Assembly: GCF_029964055.1 (NCBI RefSeq)
Contig: NZ_CP124836.1
Coordinates: 2,294,001-2,358,000, forward strand
DNA from: Arthrobacter sp. EM1
GTDB taxonomy: Bacteria; Actinomycetota; Actinomycetes; Actinomycetales; Micrococcaceae
DNA: 64,000 nucleotides
Direction of reading: 5' to 3'
This document shows positions 1-8,718 of the stretch, in pieces. The notes below the pieces were generated by a model. That model did not search any database. It saw only the letters and a program-made list of their open reading frames with translations, and was not told the DNA's origin. The first letter of the stretch is position 1; every line of letters starts with the position of its first letter. A program made the translations under genes and the position numbers.

Positions 1-678
1 CGCGGCTTTGGCCATGGCGCCGCGGGGGCCCGTGCTGTCGCCGGCACCGTCGCTGCCGGTGCGCCCGCCGGTCCTGGGCCTGAGTGCCAGCAGCGCGGCG
101 CCGGCCAGAATAAGCAGTCCCCCGAGAACCATAAAGGGAACGGCCCAGGGGGTGGACGTGTCATTCGGGAAGGTGATGGTGATCGAACCGGGGGCCGGTT
201 TGGTGCCATCGGCCGCCAGCAGCAAGGACCAGTCACCGTCCGCCGGCGGGGTCCAGTTGTACTTCAGCTCGCCGCTGGCGTTTTCGGTGCTGGCCCACAG
301 GTCCGAGCCAGCCGGCGACGGCGCGGTGGATTCTCCGTCGGCATGCGTCAACTGCAGGTCCTTGCCGTCCTCCGAAACGCCGGAGACGGTGTTGTGGGCA
401 GTCTTGCCCACCCAGGCCGCGACATCGTCGGGCCGGCCGGCCGCGAGGATGAAGCTGCCTTCGCCCTTGACGTTAATAGTCACCGTGCCCGCGTGCAGGG
501 TGCGAAGCTTTTCGTCAAAGACCGTCAGCGGCGCGGCGGTGGCACCGGCGGGTGCTGTGGCGGTCACGGTCTCGGCCGGAGCCCAGAAGGTCTTCTGCCC
601 GATGCCGGCCAGTAGTGTCAGGAGGCCCAGCAGCACTAGTGCAACTGCAGTCTTGAAACGCAAAATATTACCCATCAT
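1..678 (-). CDS. Membrane-anchored protein of unknown function (3' end cut off by window edge)
   Basis: An open minus-strand frame begins at ATG 678 (a second in-frame ATG lies at 675) and runs off the window start, so the C-terminus is missing. The visible ~226 residues start with a hydrophobic segment (about residues 9-27). A Thr/Ala-rich extracytoplasmic region of ~140 residues follows, then a second membrane segment (about residues 178-200) and a Gly/Arg-rich tail. The layout is that of a protein with a beta-rich external domain held between two membrane helices. It is transcribed away from the AI-2E-type transporter. I do not recognise a catalytic motif and assign no function. Confidence 0.7.
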   Translation of the reverse strand, partial: MMGNILRFKTAVALVLLGLLTLLAGIGQKTFWAPAETVTATAPAGATAAPLTVFDEKLRTLHAGTVTINVKGEGSFILAAGRPDDVAAWVGKTAHNTVSGVSEDGKDLQLTHADGESTAPSPAGSDLWASTENASGELKYNWTPPADGDWSLLLAADGTKPAPGSITITFPNDTSTPWAVPFMVLGGLLILAGAALLALRPRTGGRTGSDGAGDSTGPRGAMAKAA

Positions 679-878
679 CAGCGGACGCTTTGCCTTAATA
701 GTAACCGTTTTGTTACCACGGAGTCAGATCGGACTTTTTGTCAACCCCCGGGGAGGCGCCGGCAGCGGCCGCCAGCGCACGCTTAACAAGCCTGCTGATA
801 GTGTTTGCGGTGATCATCACACGGGGCCGGCACCGCCTCTCCGCCGGGAAAATACAGACAATAAAGGGCTTCAACGCA

Positions 879-2171
879 GTGACTGGACACACGGACTCGT
901 CCCCCTCAGGACCGGAAGAAAAACAGGAATCCGGCAGCACGGCGGGGCCCGCGCACGAACTGGTTTCCCCCCGCCGCAGCGCCCTCGCTGGGGTGCTGAA
1001 TTCCTTGGCCCACCGCCTGCGCCAGCCCATTCCGGGAGCACAACCGCGGCTTCGTTTCGAGATGCCCCCGGAGCAGGACCAGATCCTGGCCGAGACAGAG
1101 GCGAGCACACGCTTCGGCGATCCCGGGCCGCGAATGTCCTCCCAGCACCCCCTGTACGTCGGCTTCCTGGGGACTGTCGGCGTCGGCATGGCACTGCTTG
1201 TGTACTGGATCGGTTCCAACACAACACAGCTGCTCCTGTGGATCGTGGCGGCGCTTTTTATCGCCTTGGGACTGGATCCGGTGGTGCGCTGGCTTGAGAC
1301 GAAAAGGGTCCCCCGCGCCGCCGGGATCGTGATCGCCGTGGCCAGCCTGGCCCTTGCCATTGCGGGTTTTTTTGCCACGCTCATCCCGACCATCGTCCAG
1401 CAGGTCACCCAAATCGTCGAGGAAGCACCGCGCTGGGTCACGGACTTCATTAACTCCGACTTCTTCCGCAGCATCGACAACCAGTACGGGGTGCGGGAAC
1501 GCATCACCCAGGAGCTGGAGAAGTTCGTCAACAACCCGGAGGCGATGGGTGGAATCTTTGGCGGCGTCGTCGGATTCGGCACCACTGTGGCAAACGGCCT
1601 CTTCGGGACGCTGATCGTCCTTGTACTCAGCCTCTACTTCCTCGCTGCCCTGCCGGCGATGAAAAAATGGGGCTATCGCCTGGCTCCACGGTCCCGCCGG
1701 GCCAGGGTGGAAGCCCTGTCTGAGGAAATCACCGGATCGGTGGGCAACTATGTGATCGGGCAGGCGGTCGTCGCCCTCCTGAACGCCGCCTACTCATTCA
1801 TCGTGATGTCCATCGTTGGCGTCCCTTTCGCCGTGCTGCTGGCCTTTGTGGTGGCGCTGCTGGCGTTCATTCCCCTGGTCGGAGGCTTGATTGCCGGGGT
1901 GATCGTCACGCTGATTGCGCTCACCGCGGGCTGGCAGACTGCAGTGGTCTACGCCATCTGCTACTTCGCCTACCTGCAGTTCGAGGCCTACTTTATCTCC
2001 CCGCGTATTATGCAAAAGGCCGTGGCAGTGCCCGGTGCCGTGGCAGTCATCTCGGTGATCGCCGGCGGCAGCCTCCTCGGTGTGCTCGGTGCACTGATAG
2101 CGATCCCCACCGCCGCGGCCATCATGCTCCTGGTCAAGGAAATTTTTATCGTCCGTCAGGACAAGCACTAA
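879..2171 (+). CDS. AI-2E family transporter (PerM/TqsA-like membrane protein)
   Basis: The product is a ~430-residue multi-pass protein of the AI-2E exporter/PerM family, whose members move small solutes or sodium across the membrane; the substrate here is unknown. After a polar ~85-residue N-terminus there are paired helices (GTVGVGMALLVYWI, LLLWIVAALFIALGLDPVVR), an amphipathic middle domain, and a C-terminal set of helices including FIPLVGGLIAGVIVTLIAL. The DPVVR and P-L-x-G-G motifs are family hallmarks. I chose GTG 879 because AAAGGG lies about ten bases upstream. An upstream TTG at 738 would add 47 residues with no good ribosome-binding site. Confidence 0.85.
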   Translation: MTGHTDSSPSGPEEKQESGSTAGPAHELVSPRRSALAGVLNSLAHRLRQPIPGAQPRLRFEMPPEQDQILAETEASTRFGDPGPRMSSQHPLYVGFLGTVGVGMALLVYWIGSNTTQLLLWIVAALFIALGLDPVVRWLETKRVPRAAGIVIAVASLALAIAGFFATLIPTIVQQVTQIVEEAPRWVTDFINSDFFRSIDNQYGVRERITQELEKFVNNPEAMGGIFGGVVGFGTTVANGLFGTLIVLVLSLYFLAALPAMKKWGYRLAPRSRRARVEALSEEITGSVGNYVIGQAVVALLNAAYSFIVMSIVGVPFAVLLAFVVALLAFIPLVGGLIAGVIVTLIALTAGWQTAVVYAICYFAYLQFEAYFISPRIMQKAVAVPGAVAVISVIAGGSLLGVLGALIAIPTAAAIMLLVKEIFIVRQDKH

Positions 2172-2219
2172 CCCAAGGGTGCGCGACCATCAACCTGCCC
2201 GGCGGGCTCCGGTGTGCAC

Positions 2220-3017
2220 TTAGGCGTGCGCCGTGGCCAACGGGCCGTCCCATTCCTCCGGCAGCCGGGTGGCAGTTGCCCCCGGCAACACCTCGTCGAC
2301 AATCTCGTTAAGCACCCGGCCGGCGTATTTTTCCCCCACCCACAGGTGCTTGGCACCGTCCACGCCGATAACGCGGGCCTGCGGCACCACTGCGAAACGC
2401 TCCGCGGCCTCGACCGGCTGGAGATAGTCGTCAAGTGCGGGGACCAGCACCTTAAGCGGTTTGCCGGCTGCCGCCCATTCCTTCAGGTGAACCTCCGTGG
2501 CCCGGTGCAGGGGCGGCGAGAGCAGGATGGCGCCGGCCACCCCGGAGGCCACCGGTTCGGATGCCCCGTACATCAGCGCGAGCTCCGTACCAAAGGACCA
2601 GCCCACGAGCCAGCGGTTCGGCAGGCCACGGTCCACGGCGAACTTCACGGCGGCTTCGACGTCCAGGCGTTCGCCGATGCCCTCCTCAAATTGGCCCTCG
2701 CTGGTTCCCCTCGGCGAGCCGGTGCCGCGGGTGTTGAACCGGAGCACTGCAATTCCGGCCAGGGCTGGAAGGCGGTAGGAGGCTTTCCGGTAGATGTGCG
2801 AGTCCATAAACCCGCCGTGCGTCGGCAACGGATGCAGGGTGATCAGGGTGGCCTTCACCGCACCGGACTCGGGGAGCGCGAGTTCGCCGACGAGCCGGTG
2901 TCCGTCGCCGGTGATGAGCTCCACGTTCTCCCGGTGGGCGGGAAGCACTGTGGAGGCACGGATCGCTGTCGGTTCGGAAGGCTGGCTGAAGACGTACGAC
3001 GCCGGGTCAAAACTCAT
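2220..3017 (-). CDS. Alpha/beta hydrolase
   Basis: A 265-residue alpha/beta-hydrolase fold protein. The nucleophile elbow is G-W-S-F-G with Ser141, the likely acid is Asp196 or Asp197 (PALDD), and the likely base is His224 (GAKHLW). An early HPLPTHGG loop can supply the oxyanion hole. It resembles the YfhR/CC_2922-like serine hydrolases without a signal peptide, so it should be cytoplasmic. It converges with the upstream AI-2E transporter gene (48-bp gap) and is co-directional with the zinc-ribbon gene that starts at 3420. The substrate cannot be told from sequence. Confidence 0.88.
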   Translation of the reverse strand: MSFDPASYVFSQPSEPTAIRASTVLPAHRENVELITGDGHRLVGELALPESGAVKATLITLHPLPTHGGFMDSHIYRKASYRLPALAGIAVLRFNTRGTGSPRGTSEGQFEEGIGERLDVEAAVKFAVDRGLPNRWLVGWSFGTELALMYGASEPVASGVAGAILLSPPLHRATEVHLKEWAAAGKPLKVLVPALDDYLQPVEAAERFAVVPQARVIGVDGAKHLWVGEKYAGRVLNEIVDEVLPGATATRLPEEWDGPLATAHA

Positions 3018-3051
3018 GCGTCCAGCTTAGCGACACCAACCGGGGGCCGCG

Positions 3052-3420
3052 TCAGCGGTAGCGGTAGCTGCGTGAGGTCCAGCAGTTGGTGTGCCAGTGC
3101 CGCCGCTCTGCGAGTCCCGCGGCCGCCCCGAAGAGGTGGTCCTCGGACCACACCACGAGGTGTGCCACACCGGGCAGCACCGCCGTGGAGCAGCCTGGAC
3201 AAATGTAGGTCTTCTCGGCGCGGCCGGCGGTGATGGACCGGACCGACCACTCTCCGTCGGGTGCACTCTCCCGGCGCGCGACGCCGGTGCGCGCACGCTC
3301 CAGGTCCAGTTCCGGCACGGGACCGCCCTTCACACCGGGCTTGGTTGCTTTGCCGGTCCCTGCCTTGCCTGATCCGGATCGCCCGGAGACGGGCCGGCGG
3401 GGACGGTTGGAACGGGGCAT
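3052..3420 (-). CDS. Conserved actinobacterial zinc-ribbon-like protein of unknown function
   Basis: A 122-residue basic protein. The first ~45 residues are Arg/Lys/Gly/Pro-rich and probably disordered. The C-terminal half carries a C-P-G-C pair (near residue 75) and later H and C residues (HWHTNCW), which together look like a degenerate zinc-binding ribbon. Databases often label such proteins 'ATP/GTP-binding', but I see no Walker motif. It starts 59 bp from nucS in the opposite direction, an arrangement I recall as common in Micrococcaceae, so a link to DNA repair is possible but unproven. Confidence 0.75.
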   Translation of the reverse strand: MPRSNRPRRPVSGRSGSGKAGTGKATKPGVKGGPVPELDLERARTGVARRESAPDGEWSVRSITAGRAEKTYICPGCSTAVLPGVAHLVVWSEDHLFGAAAGLAERRHWHTNCWTSRSYRYR

Positions 3421-3479
3421 GGTTCCATTCTGCCCCAGTCCGGGTGCCCCCTGTCGCCGCAGGCGGTAGTGTTGACCGG

Positions 3480-4175
3480 GTGCGTTTAGTCATAGCCCGT
3501 TGCTCCGTAGATTATGTCGGCCGGCTCAAAGCCCATCTCCCGCTGGCGACCCGGCTCCTGCTGGTCAAGGCCGACGGTTCCGTCCTGGTCCATTCCGATG
3601 GCGGGTCCTACAAGCCTTTGAACTGGATGAGTCCGCCGGCGTCGCTGCGGGTCTCCACCCCGGACGAAGTCGACGTCGAAATTGGTGTGATCGAACAATG
3701 GACCGTCCAGTCAGCCAAAACGGATGACCGGCTGATCATCAACATCCATGAGCAGCTGCACAACACCTCCCACGAGCTCGGACAGGATCCCGGCTTGATC
3801 AAGGACGGTGTCGAGGCTGACCTGCAGCGGCTTCTGGCTGACCAGATTGAACTCCTGGGCACCGGATTTACCCTTATCCGCCGCGAGTACTATACGGCTA
3901 TCGGACCGGTGGACATCCTGGCCCGGGACGCCGGTGGCGCCACAGTGGCCATTGAGCTCAAGCGCCGCGGCGACATCGACGGCGTCGAGCAGCTGACCCG
4001 CTACCTCGAACTGCTCAACCGCGACCCGCTGCTGGCTCCGGTCCGCGGGATCTTTGCGGCCCAGCAGATCAAGCCGCAGGCCAAGGTGCTGGCGGCCGAC
4101 CGCGGCATCGACTGTGTCACCCTCGACTACGATGCCATGCGCGGCGTCGACGACGTCGAATCCCGGCTTTTCTAA
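3480..4175 (+). CDS. nucS: Endonuclease NucS (EndoMS), mismatch-specific endonuclease
   Basis: NucS is the actinobacterial and archaeal enzyme of non-canonical mismatch repair; it cuts both strands at G-T, G-G and T-T mismatches. The 231-residue product starts with the typical [16 protein letters not shown] block (N-terminal dimer/DNA-binding domain). It carries a RecB-like nuclease core with Asp145 (GPVDIL), Glu159 and Lys161 (AIELKRR), then QLTRYLELL. The C-terminus ends in ESRLF, like the short sliding-clamp-binding tails of NucS proteins (inference). GTG 3480 matches the family start; upstream in-frame codons read into low-quality Pro/Arg sequence. No mutS or mutL is in the window. Confidence 0.95.
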   Translation: MRLVIARCSVDYVGRLKAHLPLATRLLLVKADGSVLVHSDGGSYKPLNWMSPPASLRVSTPDEVDVEIGVIEQWTVQSAKTDDRLIINIHEQLHNTSHELGQDPGLIKDGVEADLQRLLADQIELLGTGFTLIRREYYTAIGPVDILARDAGGATVAIELKRRGDIDGVEQLTRYLELLNRDPLLAPVRGIFAAQQIKPQAKVLAADRGIDCVTLDYDAMRGVDDVESRLF

Positions 4176-4307
4176 GCGGCCGGAATTCGGCGCTGGCTGC
4201 GTTCGTCGATTCTTTGTACAAAATTTATGCCAATTGTGGGCCTCGCCCGTTGACCTGACGCAGCTCACATGAAATTCTTATGGGAGTCTTTGTGTAGGTA
4301 TTTTTAT

Positions 4308-4329
4308 GCTCGCAAGACATGTTGCGAGC
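4308..4329 (+). promoter_or_regulatory. Hairpin 1 in the cold-shock gene leader
   Basis: Perfect 8-bp inverted repeat GCTCGCAA / TTGCGAGC with a 6-nt loop, lying 126-147 bases before the cold-shock gene start codon. It has no T-run after it, so it is unlikely to be a terminator. Long structured leaders that act as RNA thermosensors are established for enterobacterial cspA; a similar role here is inference. Confidence 0.5.
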
Positions 4330-4403
4330 GTGAAGCGCCTGCCGCCGAAGCCCGGGTATTCCGGTCCCACAGCCTCAAATGCTTCTCGCGGAGTGACCAA
4401 GCG

Positions 4404-4420
4404 CGGCACGAAGTGTGCCG
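4404..4420 (+). promoter_or_regulatory. Hairpin 2 in the cold-shock gene leader
   Basis: A 6-bp inverted repeat CGGCAC / GTGCCG with a 5-nt loop, about 35 bases before the start codon and just upstream of an A-rich stretch and the AGGAG ribosome-binding site at 4445-4449. Together with the first hairpin it makes the ~280-bp gap after nucS a plausible long 5' leader. Confidence 0.4.
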
Positions 4421-4454
4421 GGTTTAAAACAAGATTCAGAACGAGGAGATTTAC

Positions 4455-4658
4455 ATGGCACAGGGAACTGTCAAGTGGTTCAACGCTGAAAAGGGCTTCG
4501 GCTTTATCACCCCGGACGACGCCGACGGCGATGTTTTTGTTCACTACTCGGAGATCCAGACCGGCGGCTTCAAAACCCTCGACGAGAACGCCCGCGTTCA
4601 GTTCGAAATCGGCCAGGGCGCCAAGGGCCCGCAGGCAACCGGCGTGACGCTGGTCTAG
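4455..4658 (+). CDS. cspA: Cold shock protein (CspA family)
   Basis: A 67-residue single cold-shock domain that binds single-stranded RNA/DNA and melts RNA structure. It has the standard [18 protein letters not shown] opening, RNP1 (KGFGFI), RNP2 (VFVHY) and the usual C-terminal [11 protein letters not shown] strong AGGAG lies 6 bases before the ATG. The gene stands alone behind a ~280-base leader with two hairpins and ends in a strong intrinsic terminator. A typical high-expression cold-shock gene in this phylum. Confidence 0.97.
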   Translation: MAQGTVKWFNAEKGFGFITPDDADGDVFVHYSEIQTGGFKTLDENARVQFEIGQGAKGPQATGVTLV

Positions 4659-4696
4659 TACCCACAGCGGGGACTGCCTCCGGCGGTTCCGCGCAG

Positions 4697-4733
4697 AATG
4701 ATCCCCGGCTTCCGAGCCGGGGATCATTTTTTT
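4697..4733 (+). terminator. Intrinsic terminator of the cold-shock gene
   Basis: A 14-bp stem (AATGATCCCCGGCT paired with its complement), a TCCG loop and a run of seven T starting at the base of the stem. The A bases on the left side make it partly bidirectional, which suits its place between the convergent csp and mprF-like genes. Confidence 0.92.
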
Positions 4734-4781
4734 GCCCCCACGGCCGGCAGGCAGCAAACCCCACTTGGACGGTCCGCGGAC

Positions 4782-7334
4782 TCAGCGCACCAGGCTCCGT
4801 AGAAGCCGCGCACTTTGCCGCATCGACAGGCCTGGCAGATACGCCCGGCTGAGCGCCCTGCCCATGGCTGGCAGTTGCAGGGGATCCTGGTAATACAGGT
4901 ACAGCGTCCGGTACTCCGGCTGAAAACGGGACTTAAAGGTTGCCAGCGACCTGAAGCCGTACACGGGTTCCAGCGCCTTCCCCACAACGTCCAGAATCCG
5001 TGCCAGCGACTCGGAGCCGGAATCATCTCCGGCAACGTCAGCCATGGCAGCCGTGTCCTTCGCCAACGGCGACCCGGACAGGGAAATCACCTCCACCGAG
5101 TCGCGGAATTCCCGGACCGCGGAGGCGATCAGAAACTCCATCACACCGGGGATGGAATCACGACGGCGGCGCATAAAGTCCAGGGTCCAGCTGACCAGGC
5201 GCCCGTCGCTGTGGACCGGAAGCCAGCTGGTGACGCCCTGCACCTGGCCCCCGGCGTCCATTGCCAGGCAGCACAGCACTTCCTCGTCTTCAAGCTCGTC
5301 GATGCCGCCGAGGGTAAATCCCATCTCGGGGATGAACTTCTGGGCGGCCCATTCCTCCGAGACTTCGCTGAGCTGGGCCCTTACTGCCGGCGCAAAGTCC
5401 GTGTAACGGCCCCATACCGCGTGCACCCCGGTCTTCGCGGCACGGTTTAGGGCAGTGCGGACGTTCTGCCAGTCCTTACCCTTAAACTCCAGCGAGCGGA
5501 CGGCCAGCCGGGTTTCCTGCGCCACCGCCACCCGCCGGAAGCCACGGCCCGCCAGCAGTGGCCAGATCTCGTCAGTGCACGAATAGAAGCAGGGAATGAG
5601 GGCGTGTTCGGCGCAGTAACGGATAAAACCCGCTGCCGTCTCCGCACGGAAAGCCGCGGGGCCGAAGGGACCTGCCAGTGTCAGTGCGACATTGCCGTGC
5701 TGCTGGTAGGCCACTCCCCCGCGGCGCTCCGGGGCGAACCAATACTTGTTGGGCTCCCACAACGCCATCCAAGACAAGGAGTCTCCGCCTTGGCGGATGA
5801 GGCTGCGGGCCACGCCGCGGTCATCTGCCCCGGCGTCGGTGCGGTGCTGCCGGCGTTGCAGGACCAGCCACACAGCGGTGAGCGCAACGGCCCAGAAGAT
5901 GATGCCGGACGTGGCGAAAAGGAAGGCCTCAACGGGATCACGGCCCTGGAAGAGGCGGCTGTATATTCCGGGGATGGGAATCGGCAGATACTGGCGGGAC
6001 AGCTCGGCGGCCAGGCCGAGGAGCCCGCCGTCACGGTCCATGCCGCCGTCGGACAGCCAGACTGCGGTGTAGCCGGAGGCCAGCACCAGCAGCGTTCCGC
6101 CCACCACGGTGGCGAGGGCCGTACGTGCCCGAGGACTGGTTTCGACCCGGAACTGGCGCCGGTTGGCCACGAGCAGGAGAACCAGCATCAGGGGAACCAC
6201 CACGAGGGGCAGCACGTGGACAATACTTGAGCCCATCACACCGGTTCGCGGCCGGCCGGCGTACGGCGGGATCCGGGCGAACAGCGAAAGGTAGACGGCC
6301 GCCAAGGCCGTCACCGCGAGCTGGACGGTGATCGCGATCCGGAGGGCCAGCCTTCGTCCGTGCCGCATGCCGTCAGCGCAGATCAGAAGCAGCACCACCG
6401 GGACCACCGCCAGCGCCAGGCCCAGCGGTCCGGCGAAACCGGCCCGCCCGGCCTCAAGGCAGCTCACGTCGATGGTGCCGCCGCAATACTGTTCCAGCTG
6501 GTTCAGGGTGGGCAACGGGTTCAGGACGACGTCCCGCAGCAGTGCCAGCGGCCCGGTGGGAGCCCTGACGGTGGCCGTGAGGATGGGCCCGACGGCGAAA
6601 ATCGCCACCGTCAGCGCGAGCAGGTTCCGGGTTTCACGTCCGGTGGAACGGTGGCGTTGCAGCGTGCCCTTGTCGCCCTGGATCCACCAGCCGGCGGCCA
6701 GCCCGGACAGGGCACCGGCCAACCCCACAACCGTCTCCGCATGCCCGACATACAGCACAAGCATCAGTGAAACACCGACCACCGCCGTGCGCAGCCGGCG
6801 TTGCCAGAGTGTGGGCAGCAAGCCGCTTGACGCCAGCGCGACGGCCAGCACGGCAGCATACGGGCCCATAAGACGCGCATCCACCATTCGCCCGAGCCAG
6901 CCGTCGTCGGCATACCGGGCGAGTTGAGTCAGCAGCAGAAACAGCGTCACCGAAGCGAACTGTGCGGCAAAATAGAACACTGCCGTGCGTCGACTGCCAA
7001 GCTGCCGCTCGGTGAGGCCCAGCAGGAGCAGGATCATTAGAGCGGCTGCGGCATATGCCAGCAGGTTCGTGGCGAAGAACATCGAGGTAAACATCGACCA
7101 CCAGGCCCCGGATTTCAGGCCCGGGGCGCTGACGGAAGCCAGATTCAGCAACGATTCCGGCGGCCCGGCGAGAAAGCTTCCGGTGGCCGCACCGACCAGG
7201 AGGAAAGCCGCGAGGACGGCGAGGGTGAAGGGTATGGCGCGCAGATGGCCGAGCGACTGCCGCAGGCCCGCCAGGACAAGACCAGCCAGGGAAGCGGCGT
7301 CGGACCCCCGCCGCGCCGGGTCTGCCGGGCTCAC
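4782..7334 (-). CDS. MprF-like aminoacyl-phosphatidylglycerol synthase with rhomboid-like membrane domain (DUF2156)
   Basis: An ~850-residue integral membrane enzyme. The first ~500 residues hold roughly ten to twelve hydrophobic helices. The C-terminal ~340 residues form a soluble DUF2156 domain, the GNAT-like module of MprF that transfers an amino acid from aminoacyl-tRNA to phosphatidylglycerol. Diagnostic C-terminal text includes WEPNKYWF, RTALNRAAKTGV, SLSGSPLA and TFKSRFQPEYR. The N-terminal helices look rhomboid-like but lack the Ser of the G-x-S-G site. The start is GTG 7334, whose GTGA overlaps the stop of the upstream esterase by 4 nt, with GGGGGAT upstream; a TTG at 7349 is an alternative. 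The amino acid used (Lys, Ala or other) cannot be read from sequence. Confidence 0.85.
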   Translation of the reverse strand: MSPADPARRGSDAASLAGLVLAGLRQSLGHLRAIPFTLAVLAAFLLVGAATGSFLAGPPESLLNLASVSAPGLKSGAWWSMFTSMFFATNLLAYAAAALMILLLLGLTERQLGSRRTAVFYFAAQFASVTLFLLLTQLARYADDGWLGRMVDARLMGPYAAVLAVALASSGLLPTLWQRRLRTAVVGVSLMLVLYVGHAETVVGLAGALSGLAAGWWIQGDKGTLQRHRSTGRETRNLLALTVAIFAVGPILTATVRAPTGPLALLRDVVLNPLPTLNQLEQYCGGTIDVSCLEAGRAGFAGPLGLALAVVPVVLLLICADGMRHGRRLALRIAITVQLAVTALAAVYLSLFARIPPYAGRPRTGVMGSSIVHVLPLVVVPLMLVLLLVANRRQFRVETSPRARTALATVVGGTLLVLASGYTAVWLSDGGMDRDGGLLGLAAELSRQYLPIPIPGIYSRLFQGRDPVEAFLFATSGIIFWAVALTAVWLVLQRRQHRTDAGADDRGVARSLIRQGGDSLSWMALWEPNKYWFAPERRGGVAYQQHGNVALTLAGPFGPAAFRAETAAGFIRYCAEHALIPCFYSCTDEIWPLLAGRGFRRVAVAQETRLAVRSLEFKGKDWQNVRTALNRAAKTGVHAVWGRYTDFAPAVRAQLSEVSEEWAAQKFIPEMGFTLGGIDELEDEEVLCCLAMDAGGQVQGVTSWLPVHSDGRLVSWTLDFMRRRRDSIPGVMEFLIASAVREFRDSVEVISLSGSPLAKDTAAMADVAGDDSGSESLARILDVVGKALEPVYGFRSLATFKSRFQPEYRTLYLYYQDPLQLPAMGRALSRAYLPGLSMRQSARLLRSLVR

Positions 7335-8713
7335 CGGGTGATCCCCCAACGGTCCCCCAGAAAGTCCAGCCCGGCGGGCAGGCCCCTGGACCCGGTCTCC
7401 CAGGAATGCCCGGCCTTGGGTATCCGGCGGGTCGCCACGGTAAAGCCGGCATCGCGTGCAGCCGTCGACAGGAGCTCCATGTAGCCGATGAACTCGGGAT
7501 CACGCTCGCCGGCGCCAAAATAGATGGCGTGCCCGTCAAAGCGGCGGTCCGTCATCAGCCGCAGCGGCGTCAAACGGTCGAAGGCTTCGGCGTCGCCGCC
7601 AAAGGAGGCCGCAATCGTCTTGTCCCGCTCCTTCGCAAGCGCGGGCTCCTTTTCGCTTGAGAACGCCAGTGCTGAGCCATAGATGTCCGGATGGCGCGTC
7701 ACCATCTGCATCGCGCAGGTCGCACCAAAGGAGAATCCGCCGGCGGCCCACTGTTTGTGGTCCGGATCCACATCCAGTGTCTGGTTGATCCAGTCCGGCA
7801 CGTCCTCGGCCAGATACGTGTCCGCCCGGGCGATCCGGCTGTCCATGCAGAGTGTATTCGCTGCGGCGGAACCGTTCGGATCCGCTACCACCACCACCGG
7901 AGCAACACCATGGTGCGCTGCCGCATACTGGTCCATGCGGCTGCGCAGCGCCCCGCCCGTGAGCCAGTCTGCCGGTCCTCCGGGCTGGCCGGAGAAAAGC
8001 ACCAGGACGGGAAGTGCCGGCCGGGGCGAGGTCCGGTACGCGGGCGGAAGATAGATGTACGCCTCGCGGCCTTGGAAGCCCGAACGGCTCCCGGGGATGG
8101 CGGCGCGCCGCATAACACCGGCGTCGGGCAGGTCCGCCGGCGGTTTCCACGCGGACAGGCTCACCCCGGGGGCAGCACCGGGAACGCGTTTCAGCCCGTC
8201 GTCCAGCGGTTGAATCCGTGCCACGGCTGTGCCGGCGAGGTCGCTCACCGTGTGGTTGAGTCCAAAATAGGCGTTGACCTGCACGGCCGAGAGCAGCACA
8301 ACACCGAGCAGGGCGCCCGTGGACGCAGCCGTCGCGCGGGCTGGACGCCGGGTGCCGCCCGGCGCGCGGCTCCGGCGGCCCGCGGCCCGCCAGGTGATCC
8401 ACAGGTGCATCATCCAGAGCAGCAGGGCCGTGACCGCAGGCAACGACCAGGCAAGGACCTCGGCGGGGAGTTCGTCAGGGAACACCGGAACGGCGTAAAT
8501 CATCAGCCAGTGCGCAGCGGCAAGCAATGCCGCCGCAACAAGCACAACGGCGGCCCGCGGAAGCAGGAAAGCCAGCCACGGACGGGCTGCGGTGCTCCGG
8601 GCGCGTTGGCTCCCGGGCTGCCAGAACAGGTAGGCCAGGCCCGCGGTGCCGGCAAGCCAGGCGAACCACAGCACCGGCCCGTCCACTAGCCGGAGTTCTT
8701 CCAGAAAAGACAT
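7331..8713 (-). CDS. Membrane-anchored esterase of the esterase D/antigen 85-like fold, probable partner of the MprF-like enzyme
   Basis: A 460-residue protein with about four N-terminal membrane helices (residues ~10-165, including LVAAALLAAAHWLMIYAV) and a C-terminal alpha/beta-hydrolase domain predicted outside the membrane. The domain has the nucleophile elbow G-G-F-S-F-G, a probable acid in GERDPEF and a probable base in KAGHSWE. Its stop overlaps the start of the mprF-like gene (GTGA), so the two are co-translated. In Pseudomonas aeruginosa an alanyl-PG synthase and an alanyl-PG hydrolase share an operon; by analogy this may remove amino acids from lipids. That role is inference; a lipid or cell-wall ester is also possible. 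Confidence 0.8.
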   Translation of the reverse strand: MSFLEELRLVDGPVLWFAWLAGTAGLAYLFWQPGSQRARSTAARPWLAFLLPRAAVVLVAAALLAAAHWLMIYAVPVFPDELPAEVLAWSLPAVTALLLWMMHLWITWRAAGRRSRAPGGTRRPARATAASTGALLGVVLLSAVQVNAYFGLNHTVSDLAGTAVARIQPLDDGLKRVPGAAPGVSLSAWKPPADLPDAGVMRRAAIPGSRSGFQGREAYIYLPPAYRTSPRPALPVLVLFSGQPGGPADWLTGGALRSRMDQYAAAHHGVAPVVVVADPNGSAAANTLCMDSRIARADTYLAEDVPDWINQTLDVDPDHKQWAAGGFSFGATCAMQMVTRHPDIYGSALAFSSEKEPALAKERDKTIAASFGGDAEAFDRLTPLRLMTDRRFDGHAIYFGAGERDPEFIGYMELLSTAARDAGFTVATRRIPKAGHSWETGSRGLPAGLDFLGDRWGITR

Positions 8714-8718
8714 CGGCG

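Noticed and set aside
739-744. Perfect TTGACA hexamer on the minus strand upstream of the first gene
   Set aside because: No acceptable -10 hexamer lies 16-19 bases downstream, so I do not call a promoter.
8-1297. Long plus-strand open frame across the start of the window
   Set aside because: It runs antisense to the membrane-protein gene and then through the AI-2E gene in another frame. The translation is Pro/Arg/Ser-rich without any domain; it is a product of high GC content.
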